Below are positions 38,301 to 43,917 of a stretch of 64,000 nucleotides of DNA, in pieces (the first letter of the stretch is position 1; each line of letters starts with the position of its first letter). The notes beneath the pieces were generated by a model, which was not told where the DNA came from, did not search any database, and was given only the letters and a program-made list of their open reading frames with translations. The DNA lies in the NCBI GenBank assembly GCA_964511535.1, contig CAZEFW010000021.1, forward strand, positions 1-64,000. Reading direction: 5' to 3'. The position numbers and the translations under genes were made by a program. This DNA is from CAZCFB01 sp964511535. GTDB lineage: Bacteria > Myxococcota_A > Polyangia > GCA-2747355 > CAZCFB01.

Positions 38301-38828
38301 GGGGTGGGCCACCGCCATCTCCTCGCCCGAAGCGAGCAGGCTGGCCACAACGTCCTGCCAGGCGGACTGGTCATGCTCGAGCACCAGCTGGATGTCGCGG
38401 GCGGTGCTGCAGTCCGGGTCTTCACCAAGCGCGTCGACCAGAAACGCCTCGGCCTGATCCACGCGCCTGAGGTCCACCGAGATGGTGGCCAGCTCGGCCA
38501 TCAGCTCGGCGCGCTCGGCGCCGGCGGGCACCAGCTTGGTCTGGAACTCCATCAGCTTGGCGACCATGCTCAGGTTGCCCATCTCGCGGTAGATCTCGCG
38601 GGCACGCTCCAGCGGCTGCGGTTCCTGGGGATGGAGCTTGAAGGCCTTCTGGTAGGCCACCATGGCCCGATCCTTGCGCAGCATGATCTCTTCGAAGTCC
38701 ATGCCGAGGGCGTACAGCGCGGCCGCCTTCTGCTCGTTGTCTTCGATCTGTTCGACCTCGGCTTCGAGATCCTCGATCAGCTGAATCCAGTTGCGGGAGT
38801 TGCGAAGGCGCTCTTTGATGTCGTTCAT
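26364..38828 (-). CDS. Giant tandem-TPR protein (about 4154 residues)
   Basis: The start MNDIKERL at 38828 follows GGGGA; a longer frame to 38873 lacks support. The N-terminal about 370 residues are TPR-like. Residues about 375-726 form a very acidic, Glu/Ala-rich linker with simple repeats. From about residue 730 to 3850 there are some 40-45 repeats of about 72 residues, each two TPR-like hairpins with the pattern W..L..VL..., ...L...A.LYEE.L.D...AI..Y..VLE.DP.N..AL..LE.LY. The C-terminal 280 residues are different, with AFAIGKQLTFLRPEH, reminiscent of M48-peptidase-like domains but without HEXXH. No signal peptide or membrane helix is seen. It likely is a huge protein-interaction scaffold; the process is unknown. 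Confidence 0.9.
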   Translation of the reverse strand: MNDIKERLRNSRNWIQLIEDLEAEVEQIEDNEQKAAALYALGMDFEEIMLRKDRAMVAYQKAFKLHPQEPQPLERAREIYREMGNLSMVAKLMEFQTKLVPAGAERAELMAELATISVDLRRVDQAEAFLVDALGEDPDCSTARDIQLVLEHDQSAWQDVVASLLASGEEMAVAHPEEAARYYLQAARIQWMQEEGGAYYEELLHKVLECDPEHPAANFLLEALFHDQERFDEILLLHNHRLEIAQDESRLYETLNFATLWSIRFENMAVATTFYIQALLQYYGELAGDFAGHVAALRLMREVYIDDPEQQAEVLDLARLALEAPLSEEDLGMVAAEAGELAYKEMGDIEACLEFMVHLQMLNPDADVLAEFMVEHGELLAEDDEPAEHAEFEDDERTHDLMDEAETLVNVKPLDEAENAKATVQVSSSELLAYEAEQMAARAGEEAAEEEPTEEVQSLPPEDLEPDDEQPEVAAGDTIEDMPAPVDDDATREEIVLPPEQPAYEAEPQQEVQEESTIEVDPALYAEAEEALERERTESEETEAVEAEEPEAEEEPAAEQEDEPVAEEEEPEAEEAEEPEAEEAEEPEAEQAEEPEVEEAEEPEVEEAEEPVAEEEETEAEAEAESELEAEADAEAEADAEAEAEPEAEAEADAEAEADAEAEADAEAEADADAEAEAEAEPEADEEEEPVFAAPESLPRAEIPDEVDEEIDEETAALFAEARAAEGESIDRGIDAWRKVGQKARNLRTPRRALARLYTDVERWNALVEVLKEEADLVDDVPQKIALLSEMVACYRDKLGLDVMVVSGLNQVLQLDPARVDILDDLAAQYEKMKRWTDLIGTLKKKAEVMPTAPQRVEVWLDVARLFEERFNNKAEAIRAYEQVIELDAHHAGALESLKAMYEQRRDWEKMIGIYQKEIDLLDDADERRARTIEVAELASSKLRRPAVSLEMWGKVLEVDPDNLKALAELETLYERSKEWGKLAEVCERQVELSDDDKRKVQVLQKLGVLFSDKLQDETQAIGAWRRLLSFEPNNRRAQDTLKKLYLASKDYTALEEFYAEQGKWDEFIRVLERQEASEDPETRVALNFKIASLWEEQVGKPERAARSYEKVLEIDGSNLQAAESLIPIYEGGRDMRKYARVLEIQLEHTDDELLKLERIKALADLCEERMRDKGGAFDWYLKALAEDPRAEWVHQDAERLAAETARWADLVSAYERAWEGLVEPLDQLPLMSTVARVYEEELVEVDQALEVNRRIIVLEPQNPGAVDALVRLYTQSERWQDLLEMYLRKIELVQDDEERKEIYLQMAYMYEEELGDAEQAISAYHSVLDLSSEDAQALRALDRIYSAQAMWQDLAEVLIRLLGVSEVDEVEQVDLKLRLGDLREEQLDDVPGAIECYREVLDADPTNEAARQALESRMSDEAYSAEVALILEPIYSQVGQWEQLIEVNEIKLTTESDPQVRVDLLLAVGDLLTEQVGDGARAFDAFSRCFKEDPSNERAREELERLADLTDGWSDLAALYEEATQEALDAPLQLELLLRLAAMKDEKLEDREGAVEIYRQAQDLEPDNPATLEALEKAYTRSEQWSELLGVFGRRADLAMDDDERLEIFFQMASIHEEMMEDLDEAANTYREILTIDPVNLRALGALDSLFVRQQNWTELADTLTRQLEVTDDQAETVELLVRLAGLRERELNEVEAAVETYRQVLDIEADNAETVEALERLISVEAHQLPVAQLLEPIYSQQNEWLKLVSVYEIMVNHSYDPEDKIQLLHRIGQLHEAGDQFEQAFDAYGRALREDAANVESQARLEALADLVDGWENVVTLYNDLVADVMDEALATTLHMKVARVLETRVGDLDRAAEAYLRLLNLDNQNMEAIDALEQIYMRTDDHEKLVEVLIKRAGITLDADQQKGLFYRAAQLYEEVLERPEEAIDVYNKALEVDEGDTVALDALERLYMALERWSDLRDLYLRKVELAVEVEDKKELYFAVGQIYEQKLDDLDRCIEVYVNVMDLDPEDANAMDALDRLYQQGERWYDLLQIIEKRIELSPGGATSVESVEYRHRVGALWHTQLGDLARAVETYREVLDIDPSHEATIAALDSLVRGEEEAVMAAQVLEPIYEQAMEYEKLAALYEVLIEHADDPLQRKELLHKVGEINDAHLEDGAGAFSAYARAFREDTGDEDAVLHLERIAEATGAWTELADLIEAEVDQVLDADQQVQLGLRVARIHVEELGQPEKAIGRYSTVMEADPTSREAVLALDRLYTDSEQWTELADVLRREIHLADTADDIEALQFRLGQMQQDMLGDIPAAIESYRDILISSPDHAPSLNTLEILMEEGQEQATIAEILEPLYRQSDQWDKLIRIMEIQLGSMTDILDRVQMMQQIAENCEQRMGDQDRAFAWWGAAFAEDPLSEVASEELERLARITDAWEQLTQVYTSVLERIEPTEQRRIWSLAARVFEEELLDKQRAEEAYLQVLAIDETDEAALESLDRIYTSTNAFQALAAILSRRIALCDSTDELVQFYLRLGEVQEVALEDAEAAIEAFTSVLDQDSRNPTALDALERLYFGLNRWAELYDIYERMIDIAEGDGGIADCYARMAKISSDALDDAERARDLWSRVLDMRGEDPVALWALADLNEAAGEWQDLVEVLERQVGISPEPVDQIRLQKRLGRIWNEKLGRDRNSLESWFKVLELDPGDTEALYAVCSIYRDNQSWEELGEMLRRLIDIGVTTDMPEEELAQLYTQLAKLEADTLLRPDQAIEAWRKALEMRNGNDFDALAALEQLLTDQARWEECIQVLMTRAKHQQATYEKVDTMLQAAAMWQERLENAENAGRIYEQVLELDEAHESAFVKLVEVYREGWKWEELIELLLGRVDLVEESSQRVDLLQQVAEVYEEKIDDKEHAFVVLQAAFSEDYTNDRTASNFERLASSTGKWNELLTEYNNVVQTITDPVIKADLLVKMGRWYAGELGHMDYAVASVNQALEINPECTPGLEALEGFHRQAGEWDELIKVMKRRAELETDPERKTKTFLSLAELYEVQVEDQGLALTAYRKALELDPQNSDALDSLERLYRTTEQWDAMVEILETKAEGAEEMDDALELRRRIGELYENQLGNAERAIESYQQILQVDPGNRGAMRSLELLFENTGKFEAFIDILEQQLDYAEYDEERIGIFQRMASVYEEQWSKLDRAAECMEKVLEVQPDHEPTYRVLERIYREDGRWHDLVEAITRHIGAVHDAGDRAELYMAMGGVYEGEIKDPDRAIESYQNVLSFDENHTHALDALARLFEETEQWSQAVDVMNRLTQLVDDPAYQVGIFHRLGLISEEQMGDAAGAEEFYQRVLSVDGNHVGAMVRLIELFKLRGDWAKAASMMVQAEACSSNQLEKARLLYEAGAAYLQHLDDEEQAADLLARCMAIDPDHAEAGEPLAQIYFRDGRYEEVEPILDMLARKTDRRETDRVKEISFKLARTADELAKDDKALKFYRQAYDIDSTDLEVLTSLAALLFRMQDWNRAFKIYQTILVHHRDGLQAEQTVDIYYRLGSVKLALGERKKAVNMFEKALEIDRTHRPTLEAIIDLQGKQGEWDIVVTCKRSLLEAADDEERFRILEECGDICHTKLNSVQRAAANYQEALALQPENPHLLHKLLELYHENQLWKETVTILGSLAGIEEDKERRSKYHYTAAVIYRDEISALDEAVDYFNRALDDNIDLLKAFEAIDRACTQRKDWKLLERNYRKMLKRLPQDGYDELKVMLWHNLGEIYRTRLSDFKSASTAFEVAASIDNTNLQRHEILAELYTLLGPEYGAKAVSEHQILIKEQPNKHDSYKALGRIYMDTRQYDKAWCLYSTLTFLKKADPAEQQFYQQYLEKGLVRARNRITDELWLRHIFHADQDRFVSAIFGVVAPVFAGLTARPHKAFKLKRKERRDVNTDPLLFSKMFGYVTSVLGVTPAELYLRPDQQMGLQMAHTTEVPSYVVGSDLLQGRPEKELAFAIGKQLTFLRPEHFLRNVLGAPSQLRTVFFAALKMVEPNFPVPPADLPAVDQTIKRAAGKFHPAQAEQLTNLVRKFAATSGGVDLNKWWTASELTANRIGFLLCNDLSVVVKMLKSEPTTVGSMSLQDKVKDLVLFSISEDYFAARHALGLTIGQRNE
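36780..37140. repeat. Low-complexity Glu/Ala coding repeats
   Basis: Imperfect 6- and 12-bp units (GCTTCAGCTTCG-like on the plus strand to about 36965, then CTCCTCGGCTTC-like to about 37140) encode the EAEAEAD and EEPEAEEA runs of the giant TPR protein. Copy number is likely variable and hard to assemble correctly. Confidence 0.85.
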
Positions 38829-38987
38829 CTCGTCCCCAGCTGTTGCAGCACAGGTTCCACCGTCAGGCTCCAACCACGACTACCGGTGCCAGTGGCGTTC
38901 CCCCGGTGCTGCCTTCCTTTCAGGTGCGGCGAAATACCGCTGAGCCTACAGACTTATTGAGAAAAATCGATACTGAGTTGGCCGCAA

Positions 38988-39017
38988 GTTATAGCACGAC
39001 CATCAGGGGGGGATCAA
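38988..39017 (-). promoter_or_regulatory. Possible sigma-70-type promoter of the giant TPR gene
   Basis: On the minus strand TTGATC (39012-39017) and TATAAC (38988-38993) are separated by 18 bp. This is a good match for a GC-rich genome and predicts a leader of about 150 bases before the start at 38828. Confidence 0.4.
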
Positions 39018-39091
39018 AGGCGATTGGGGGTAGCAGTGGGCGGGGGACACCGGTGGGGGCCGGAGCCCGGCAGGCAGTGGGAGTACGGCCG

Positions 39092-39988
39092 CTATTTGAG
39101 CCGTACAGGCAGCCCGCTCTGACCGGAGCCGCCGCCCTGGAGGTCCGCGATCATCTCGTGGGCGGCGCGCACATAGTCTGGATCCACGTTCGGCTTGCCA
39201 GTGGCCACCTTGGTGAAGACGCCCAGCTCTTTCTGGGCCTTCTTCTTCTTGCCCAGGGCTGCGTAGGTCATGCCGAGGTTGTAGATGGCGTCGTACAGCG
39301 ACGTGTCCAGCAGCTTGGCCTTCTGGAAGTGCTCCACCGCCTTGCTGTACTTGCGCAGCATCTGGTAGGCCACCCCGAGCATGTTGTGGGCCTCGCCGGA
39401 GCTGGAGTTGATGGTGACGCCGGCCTGGAGCACCTGCAGCGCCTCCTCCGCGTAGTCGTAGTCAAGGTAGAGCAGGCCGAGCTTCACGAACGCCTTGGTG
39501 AAGCGAGGGTTGATCTCGATGGCCTTGCGGTAGGACCGGTCCGCGTCCTTGGGCTTGTCCTGGGCCGAGTGCACCATGCCCATGCGGTAGTGGGACACAT
39601 ACATGTCGCTGCTGAGGCCCAGGGCGGTGTTGTAGGCCGACGTGGCCAGGTCGAGGCGTGAGAGCTTCTGGTAGCACAGGCCCAGGTCGTACTGGTAACG
39701 GGCCACCTTGGGCTCCAGGGTAACCACCCGGTTCAGGTGGCGCTGCGCGTCGTCCCACTTCTCCATTTTCTGGTAGATCTTCGCGAGGTTGTAGTGAGCG
39801 GTGGTGAAGGTATCGTCCTCCTTGACCGCCGCCTGAAGGTCCCGCAGCGCCGCGGCGTGCTGGCCGTCGGAGAACTTCTGAACGCCCTCGTTCATGTATC
39901 GAATCGCCCGGTGGCGTTTCTGACTGCAGGTGATGTTGCCGCAGGCGGGGAGGATGAACATCAACAGGACGACCATGAGGCGTTTCAT
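39092..39988 (-). CDS. TPR lipoprotein
   Basis: The start at 39988 gives a 298-residue protein with a lipobox at Cys16 (ILPAC). About seven TPR units follow (residues 35-260), with clear consensus such as TAHYNLAKIYQKMEKWDDAQ, YQYDLGLCYQKLSRLDLA, AIYNLGMTYAALGKKKKAQ. The C-terminus is short and polar. It resembles PilF/PilW-type lipoproteins in general shape but lacks evidence for a pilus role, as no pilus gene is nearby. It begins 22 bp after the stop of the GT4 gene and may be co-transcribed with it, upstream of the giant TPR gene (263-bp gap with a possible promoter). Confidence 0.83.
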   Translation of the reverse strand: MKRLMVVLLMFILPACGNITCSQKRHRAIRYMNEGVQKFSDGQHAAALRDLQAAVKEDDTFTTAHYNLAKIYQKMEKWDDAQRHLNRVVTLEPKVARYQYDLGLCYQKLSRLDLATSAYNTALGLSSDMYVSHYRMGMVHSAQDKPKDADRSYRKAIEINPRFTKAFVKLGLLYLDYDYAEEALQVLQAGVTINSSSGEAHNMLGVAYQMLRKYSKAVEHFQKAKLLDTSLYDAIYNLGMTYAALGKKKKAQKELGVFTKVATGKPNVDPDYVRAAHEMIADLQGGGSGQSGLPVRLK

Positions 39989-40010
39989 TACGGAGTTCCC
40001 GGGGCTGTTT

Positions 40011-41261
40011 TCAGGTTCCAATTACTGTCGACCTTGGGCTGTCCACTGTCAACCGGCCGCAGCCGAGCAGGCCCTCGTACAGCTCCCAGTACTGGCCCAC
40101 CACCAGGCCGGCGTGGTTGCGCCGCTCCACCACCAGGCGCGCCTGGTTGCCCAGCTCGAGCCACTTCTCCCGCTCGCCGAGAACCGGCCGCAGCCGGTCG
40201 GCAAGGTCAGCGGCGCCGCCAGGCCGAAAGAGCACGCCCGTCTGGCTGTCCTGGAGCAGCTCGCCGATGGCCCCCTCGTCGGCCGCCACCACCGGCAGCC
40301 CGAAGGCCATGGCCTCCAGGGCCGCCACCGGGACGCCCTCGTCGCCCGCGGTGTGTACATAGAGGTCCATGGCGCTGAGCATGGCCGGCATGTCGCCGAC
40401 GAAGCCGGTGAAGCGGCAGCGGTTGCCGAGGTTCAGCTCGGCGGCGAGGGCCTCCAGACGCTCCCTGTCCGGGCCGTCGCCCACCACCAGCAGCCGCACG
40501 TTGATCCCCTCGGCCAGCAGGGCCGCGGCCGCCTCCAGCAGCCAGGCCTGCCGCTTGTGCTCGGCCAGGGGTCCCACCGTACCGATGACCACCTCGGCGC
40601 CGTCGATGCCGAGCACGCCGCGCTGCAGCTCACGCTCCAGGGGCGGGCGGAAGATGTCGGTGTTCACCGAGCGGGGCACCAGGACTGGCTGGCCTTCGGC
40701 GAGGCCCATGCGCCGGGCCAGGGCCTTCGCCACAGGCTCGGTGGCCGCGGTCCAGGCCTGGACAGCGGCTGCCGCGTGGGCCTCGGCCCGGCGCTCCAGC
40801 TCGCCGGCGGCCTCGGGCGGCGCGTGGTACTCGGTGTGGATGACGTGAGGCACCCCCGCCACCCTGGCCGCGGCCGCGCCCACCAGCAGCGCGTGCCAGC
40901 CGTGAGTGTGCAGGACATGGATCCCGTACTCTCGCAGCTCGCGGGCCACGGACCAGACCACCCGCGGCGTGGCGACGCTCGGCCCGTGCAGCGCCCAGAC
41001 CTGCACCCGGGGCTCCACCCGCTGGGCCGGGTACCCCCGCGCGCCGAGGCAGAGCACGCCGGCCAGCACCTCGGCGGGCGACAGGTTGTTGGAGATGTGC
41101 AGCACCTCGTTGGCCACCTCGCCAACCTGCAGGTCTTCCACCAGGTGGCACAGGCGCACCTTGCGCTCGGGGTCCACCTCGCGCCGCAAGAAGTAGCGCG
41201 GGGTGAGCTTCTCCTTGAGCCGTTTGCGCGCGAGGTCGGTGAAGCGGGCTGCGAAGCTCAT
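40011..41261 (-). CDS. GT4-family glycosyltransferase
   Basis: The start at 41261 is preceded by GGAGG at five bases. The 416-residue product has the two-domain GT-B layout: an N-terminal Rossmann part with HVLHTHGWHALLVGAAAA and PHVIHTEYH, and a C-terminal part with GTVGPLAEHKRQ, LLVVGDGPDRERLE and the E-x7-E motif in DEGVPVAALEAMAFGLP. Such retaining transferases add sugars from nucleotide donors during polysaccharide or lipid-glycan synthesis. The donor and acceptor are unknown. It lies near the Wza-like gene and, beyond the dsr operon, other exopolysaccharide genes. The intergenic DNA on its left border is 78 bp, divergent to the next gene. Confidence 0.87.
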   Translation of the reverse strand: MSFAARFTDLARKRLKEKLTPRYFLRREVDPERKVRLCHLVEDLQVGEVANEVLHISNNLSPAEVLAGVLCLGARGYPAQRVEPRVQVWALHGPSVATPRVVWSVARELREYGIHVLHTHGWHALLVGAAAARVAGVPHVIHTEYHAPPEAAGELERRAEAHAAAAVQAWTAATEPVAKALARRMGLAEGQPVLVPRSVNTDIFRPPLERELQRGVLGIDGAEVVIGTVGPLAEHKRQAWLLEAAAALLAEGINVRLLVVGDGPDRERLEALAAELNLGNRCRFTGFVGDMPAMLSAMDLYVHTAGDEGVPVAALEAMAFGLPVVAADEGAIGELLQDSQTGVLFRPGGAADLADRLRPVLGEREKWLELGNQARLVVERRNHAGLVVGQYWELYEGLLGCGRLTVDSPRSTVIGT

Positions 41262-41315
41262 GACTGCCTCCGGCGATTCTCTTACCAAACAACCAGCATG
41301 CAAGCCAGGGATCGG

Positions 41316-41332
41316 GATGATTTGATATCATC
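41316..41332. promoter_or_regulatory. Inverted repeat in a divergent promoter region
   Basis: GATGAT-TTGAT-ATCATC has perfect 6-bp arms around a 5-base centre. It lies in the 77-bp region between the divergent GT4 and beta-propeller lipoprotein genes, seven bases before the start of the latter, and could be an operator. Confidence 0.4.
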
Positions 41333-41338
41333 AGCGCC

Positions 41339-42880
41339 ATGCGCCCTCATCTGATGTTGCTGACCTGCTTCACCCTCTTTCATGTCTCCTGCCACCACGA
41401 CCTCGACGCGGTTCAGCCCCCGGACGGGCCGCGTCCAGATGGCGCGGCCATTGACATGGCGGCGGTCGATACTATCGCGGTGGATGGCAAGGCGGCGGAC
41501 ATCGCCCCGGTTGATCAGGCGGGCGCGGACCAGGCCGTGTCCGACGGGGCGCCGATGGACAAGGCGCCGATGGACAAGGCAAGCGTCGACGGCACACCGC
41601 TGGACAAGGCCGTGCCCGACAAGGCGGTCCCCGACCAGGCGGTGCCCGACAAGGCCGTGCCCGACAAGGCTGTGCCCGACAAGGCTGTGCCCGACAAGGC
41701 TGTGCCGGATCAGGTGATCAAGCTCGACGCCCAGGCTCCGCCCGTGCTGCTCGATCCCCAGGGGATCAGGATGACCATCACGAGCGGCAACGAGCAGTTC
41801 CCCACGGTGGCCAGCCACGGCAGCGGGTACATGACGTTGTGGGACATCGCGGGCACCGTCATCGGCGCCACCATGTCCACCAAGGGCGGGGGGAGCGTCT
41901 CGCTGTCCTTCTCCATGACCAACGTCTCCGGCACCATGAGCTGGCCGGCCATCGCCTTCGCGAGCGCCAACTACGTCGCGGTCTATGAGTACAAGACCCA
42001 GCCCACGGCCAACAGCCGCATCTACGTCGGGCGGCTGACCCCGGCGGGCTTTCAACTCGACACAAAAAACAAGAGCCCAGGGATCCCGATCTCCGACGGA
42101 ACGGTGAACCAGGTCCAGCCGGCAGTGGCGTGCACCACCAAACAGTGCCTGGTGGTGTGGCAGGACTACCGCAACTCCACCATCCCGGGGGGCAAGTCGG
42201 GCTACGACATCTACGGGCGCCGCATCGATCCCTCCAACGGTAAGGTGCTCGACAACGCGGATCTGCTCATCGGCTTCGCCAAGGACTCCCAGTTCATCCC
42301 GGACGTGGCCTTCGACGGCACCGACTACCTGGTGGTGTGGCAGGACCCGCGCGCCGGCGTCTCCGACGCCTATGGCGCCCGGGTCTCCACCAACGTGGCC
42401 ACGGCGGTGCGCGACATCGGCGGCGTGCCCATCTCCACCACCGGCCCGGCCCACGGCTACGTCAACGTGGCGTGCGACGGGCTCGGCGGCTGCCTGGTGG
42501 CCTGGATGTCGGGGACAGCCTCGCCACGACAGATCCTCGGCGTGGTGACCAAGAACACCTCCAGCGGCCTCAAGGTGACCTCCGCCAGCCCGTTCCTCAT
42601 CAGCGACAAGACCATCGGCGCCTGGTTCCCGGACGTGGCCTACAACGGAATGGGCCAGTACCTGGTGGTGTGGCAGCACGCCAACACCAACGCGAACATC
42701 AACGGGGTCCGGGTCACCTCCGCGGGCAAGGTCCAGGGTCCGTCCATCCCCCTGTCATACGGCTCCAACCACGAAACGAACCCGGCAGTGACGCTCGGGT
42801 CGGGGCAGCTGCTGGTGACATGGCAGGACAAGCGATTCCTGACGCAGAACGAGATCTACACCGCCCGGGTGACGCCGTAA
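41339..42880 (+). CDS. Beta-propeller-like surface lipoprotein on a VPDKA stalk
   Basis: The 513-residue product has a signal peptide and lipobox at Cys18 (HVSC). Residues about 25-125 are an acidic, proline-containing stalk ending in eight tandem five-residue units of VPD-(K/Q)-A type. From about residue 140 the protein shows repeated beta blades with the recurrent motif YLVVWQD.R....D.YG.R (for example LVVWQDYR, LVVWQDPR, LVVWQHAN). The repeats suggest a six- or seven-bladed propeller. No catalytic residues are visible; ligand binding is a guess. The stalk design parallels that of the beta-helix lipoprotein at 12.4 kb although the sequences differ. It precedes the wza-like gene by 66 bp. 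Confidence 0.78.
   Translation: MRPHLMLLTCFTLFHVSCHHDLDAVQPPDGPRPDGAAIDMAAVDTIAVDGKAADIAPVDQAGADQAVSDGAPMDKAPMDKASVDGTPLDKAVPDKAVPDQAVPDKAVPDKAVPDKAVPDKAVPDQVIKLDAQAPPVLLDPQGIRMTITSGNEQFPTVASHGSGYMTLWDIAGTVIGATMSTKGGGSVSLSFSMTNVSGTMSWPAIAFASANYVAVYEYKTQPTANSRIYVGRLTPAGFQLDTKNKSPGIPISDGTVNQVQPAVACTTKQCLVVWQDYRNSTIPGGKSGYDIYGRRIDPSNGKVLDNADLLIGFAKDSQFIPDVAFDGTDYLVVWQDPRAGVSDAYGARVSTNVATAVRDIGGVPISTTGPAHGYVNVACDGLGGCLVAWMSGTASPRQILGVVTKNTSSGLKVTSASPFLISDKTIGAWFPDVAYNGMGQYLVVWQHANTNANINGVRVTSAGKVQGPSIPLSYGSNHETNPAVTLGSGQLLVTWQDKRFLTQNEIYTARVTP
41598..41715 (+). repeat. 15-bp in-frame coding repeats (VPDKA stalk)
   Basis: Eight copies of a 15-bp unit, GTGCCCGACAAGGC(G/C/T) and variants, encode VPDKA or VPDQA. 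The last four complete units are nearly identical, suggesting recent expansion. Confidence 0.85.
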
Positions 42881-42892
42881 GATCAATTCTTT

Positions 42893-42913
42893 GCCCGCGG
42901 CCAGCGGGCTATT
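42893..42913. terminator. GC hairpin between lipoprotein and wza-like genes
   Basis: GCCCGC-GGCCA-GCGGGC lies about ten bases after the lipoprotein stop and just before the wza-like leader. It may be an attenuating hairpin; no T-tract. Confidence 0.35.
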
Positions 42914-42946
42914 AAGGTACGGAGAAGGCTTACCACGGAGAACTCC

Positions 42947-43540
42947 ATGACAAGCGCACGCGTCTTCATCTTCTGCTCCATCGCCCTGCTCTGCGCGGCG
43001 TGTACCTCTCATACCAAGAACTTCGCATACGAGAAGCTCCAGGACCGATGCGTGGGCAACTTCCTGCTGCAGTCCGGCGACGTGATCCGCGTGTCGGTGT
43101 GGAAGGAGCCGAACCACAGCCGGGACCAGGTGCTGGTGCGCCCGGACGGCAACATCTCGCTGCCCTTGCTTGGGGACATCAAGGCCGCGGGCCTCGCCAT
43201 CCCGGTGCTCACCCGGGAGGTGCAAGTCCGGCTGAAGAAGTTCGTGCCCGAGCCGAGGGTGGACATCTCCCTGGTCACCGCCCGCTCGTATCAGATCTTC
43301 GTCATGGGCCAGGTGCAGCGCAGCGGCGGCTTCACCTCCCAGGCCCCCATGACCGTGCTGGAAGCCCTGGCCCGCGCCGGCGGGCTGTCGCCCTTCTCCA
43401 AGTCACGCGAGATCTTCATCATCTGGAAGACCACCAACGGCGAGCTCCGCATCCCGTTCAACTACGAAGAGATGCTCGACGGCGTCAGGACGCAGCAGAA
43501 TATTCGGCTCTGTCGCGGGGATATCGTGATGGTGCCGTAG
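42947..43540 (+). CDS. Wza-like polysaccharide export lipoprotein
   Basis: The 197-residue product has a lipobox at Cys19 (LLCAAC), then the polysaccharide export domain (residues 38-120) with LLQSGDVIRVSVWKEP and VRPDGNISLPLLGDIKAAGL, then one SLBB-like domain (125-195) with IFVMGQVQRSGGF and VLEALARAGGLSPF. Wza-type proteins form the outer-membrane channel of group-1-like capsule and exopolysaccharide systems. It is shorter than Wza (about 380 residues), as in many exosortase-associated exporters. It probably works with the GumC/Wzz-type protein at 55.3 kb. The stop codon is formed by the GTAG head of a repeat. Confidence 0.9.
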   Translation: MTSARVFIFCSIALLCAACTSHTKNFAYEKLQDRCVGNFLLQSGDVIRVSVWKEPNHSRDQVLVRPDGNISLPLLGDIKAAGLAIPVLTREVQVRLKKFVPEPRVDISLVTARSYQIFVMGQVQRSGGFTSQAPMTVLEALARAGGLSPFSKSREIFIIWKTTNGELRIPFNYEEMLDGVRTQQNIRLCRGDIVMVP

Positions 43541-43557
43541 CGCGGCTGGCGCCGCGC
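43537..43557 (+). repeat. GTAG-headed REP-like hairpin supplying the wza-like stop codon
   Basis: GTAG (43537-43540) is followed by GCGCGGC-TGGC-GCCGCGC (stem of 7, 43540-43557). The stop TAG is within the head. Confidence 0.75.
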
Positions 43558-43558
43558 A

Positions 43559-43628
43559 GACTTGAGACTTGAGACTTGGGGCTTGAGACTTGAGACTTGA
43601 GACTTGAGACTTGAGACTTGAGACTTGA
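43559..43628. repeat. Tandem heptamer array (GACTTGA, 10 units)
   Basis: Ten contiguous 7-bp units, mostly GACTTGA with GACTTGG and GGCTTGA variants. The complementary motif CTCAAGC recurs downstream (43649-43676), so this array and the following bases could fold into a long hairpin. Confidence 0.9.
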
Positions 43629-43677
43629 TGGTGCGGGGCTAATTACCCTCAAGCCTCACCACCTCAAGCCTCAAGCC

Positions 43678-43698
43678 GGACCGCGAAGCGGTCCCTAC
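43678..43698 (-). repeat. GTAG-headed REP-like hairpin (minus strand), first in the composite region
   Basis: On the minus strand GTAG is followed by GGACCGC-TTC-GCGGTCC, a perfect 7-bp stem. Confidence 0.75.
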
Positions 43699-43779
43699 CG
43701 CAGACTTGAGACTTGAGACTTGAGACTTGATGGTGCGGGGCTAATTACCCTCAAGCCTCACCACCTCAAGCCTCAAGCC

Positions 43780-43800
43780 GGACCGCGAAGCGGTCCCTAC
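43780..43800 (-). repeat. GTAG-headed REP-like hairpin (minus strand), second
   Basis: Identical to the element at 43678-43698, 102 bp apart. Confidence 0.75.
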
Positions 43801-43896
43801 CGCAGACTTGGGGTTCGAGACTTGGGGCTTGAGACTTGAGGGTTGATGGTCCAGGGCTAATTACCCTCGAGCCTCACCACCTCAAGCCTCAAGCCT

Positions 43897-43917
43897 CGGG
43901 CGCGTAGCGCCCGCTAC
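43897..43917 (-). repeat. GTAG-headed REP-like hairpin supplying the dsrL stop codon
   Basis: On the minus strand GTAG is followed by CGGGCGC-TAC-GCGCCCG (perfect 7-bp stem). The TAG of the head, 43914-43916, is the dsrL stop codon. It may terminate the dsr transcript. Confidence 0.75.

Larger units (their letters stand above)
43559..43913. repeat. Composite repeat region between wza-like gene and dsrL
   Basis: This 373-bp gene-free stretch (43541-43913) is made almost entirely of repeats. A core starting TGGTG(C)GGGGCTAATTACCC occurs at 43629, 43731 and, diverged, at 43847, giving units of 102 and 116 bp. Each core is preceded by GACTTGA heptamers (10, 4 and about 6 units) and followed by CTCAAGC units and, on the minus strand, a GTAG-headed hairpin. 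No ORF of interest is present. Confidence 0.85.

Noticed and set aside
43559..43913. CRISPR-like appearance of repeats between the wza-like gene and dsrL
   Set aside because: The units are 7 bp without unique spacers of 26-40 bp, and the larger 102-116-bp units are themselves repeats. No cas gene is in the window.
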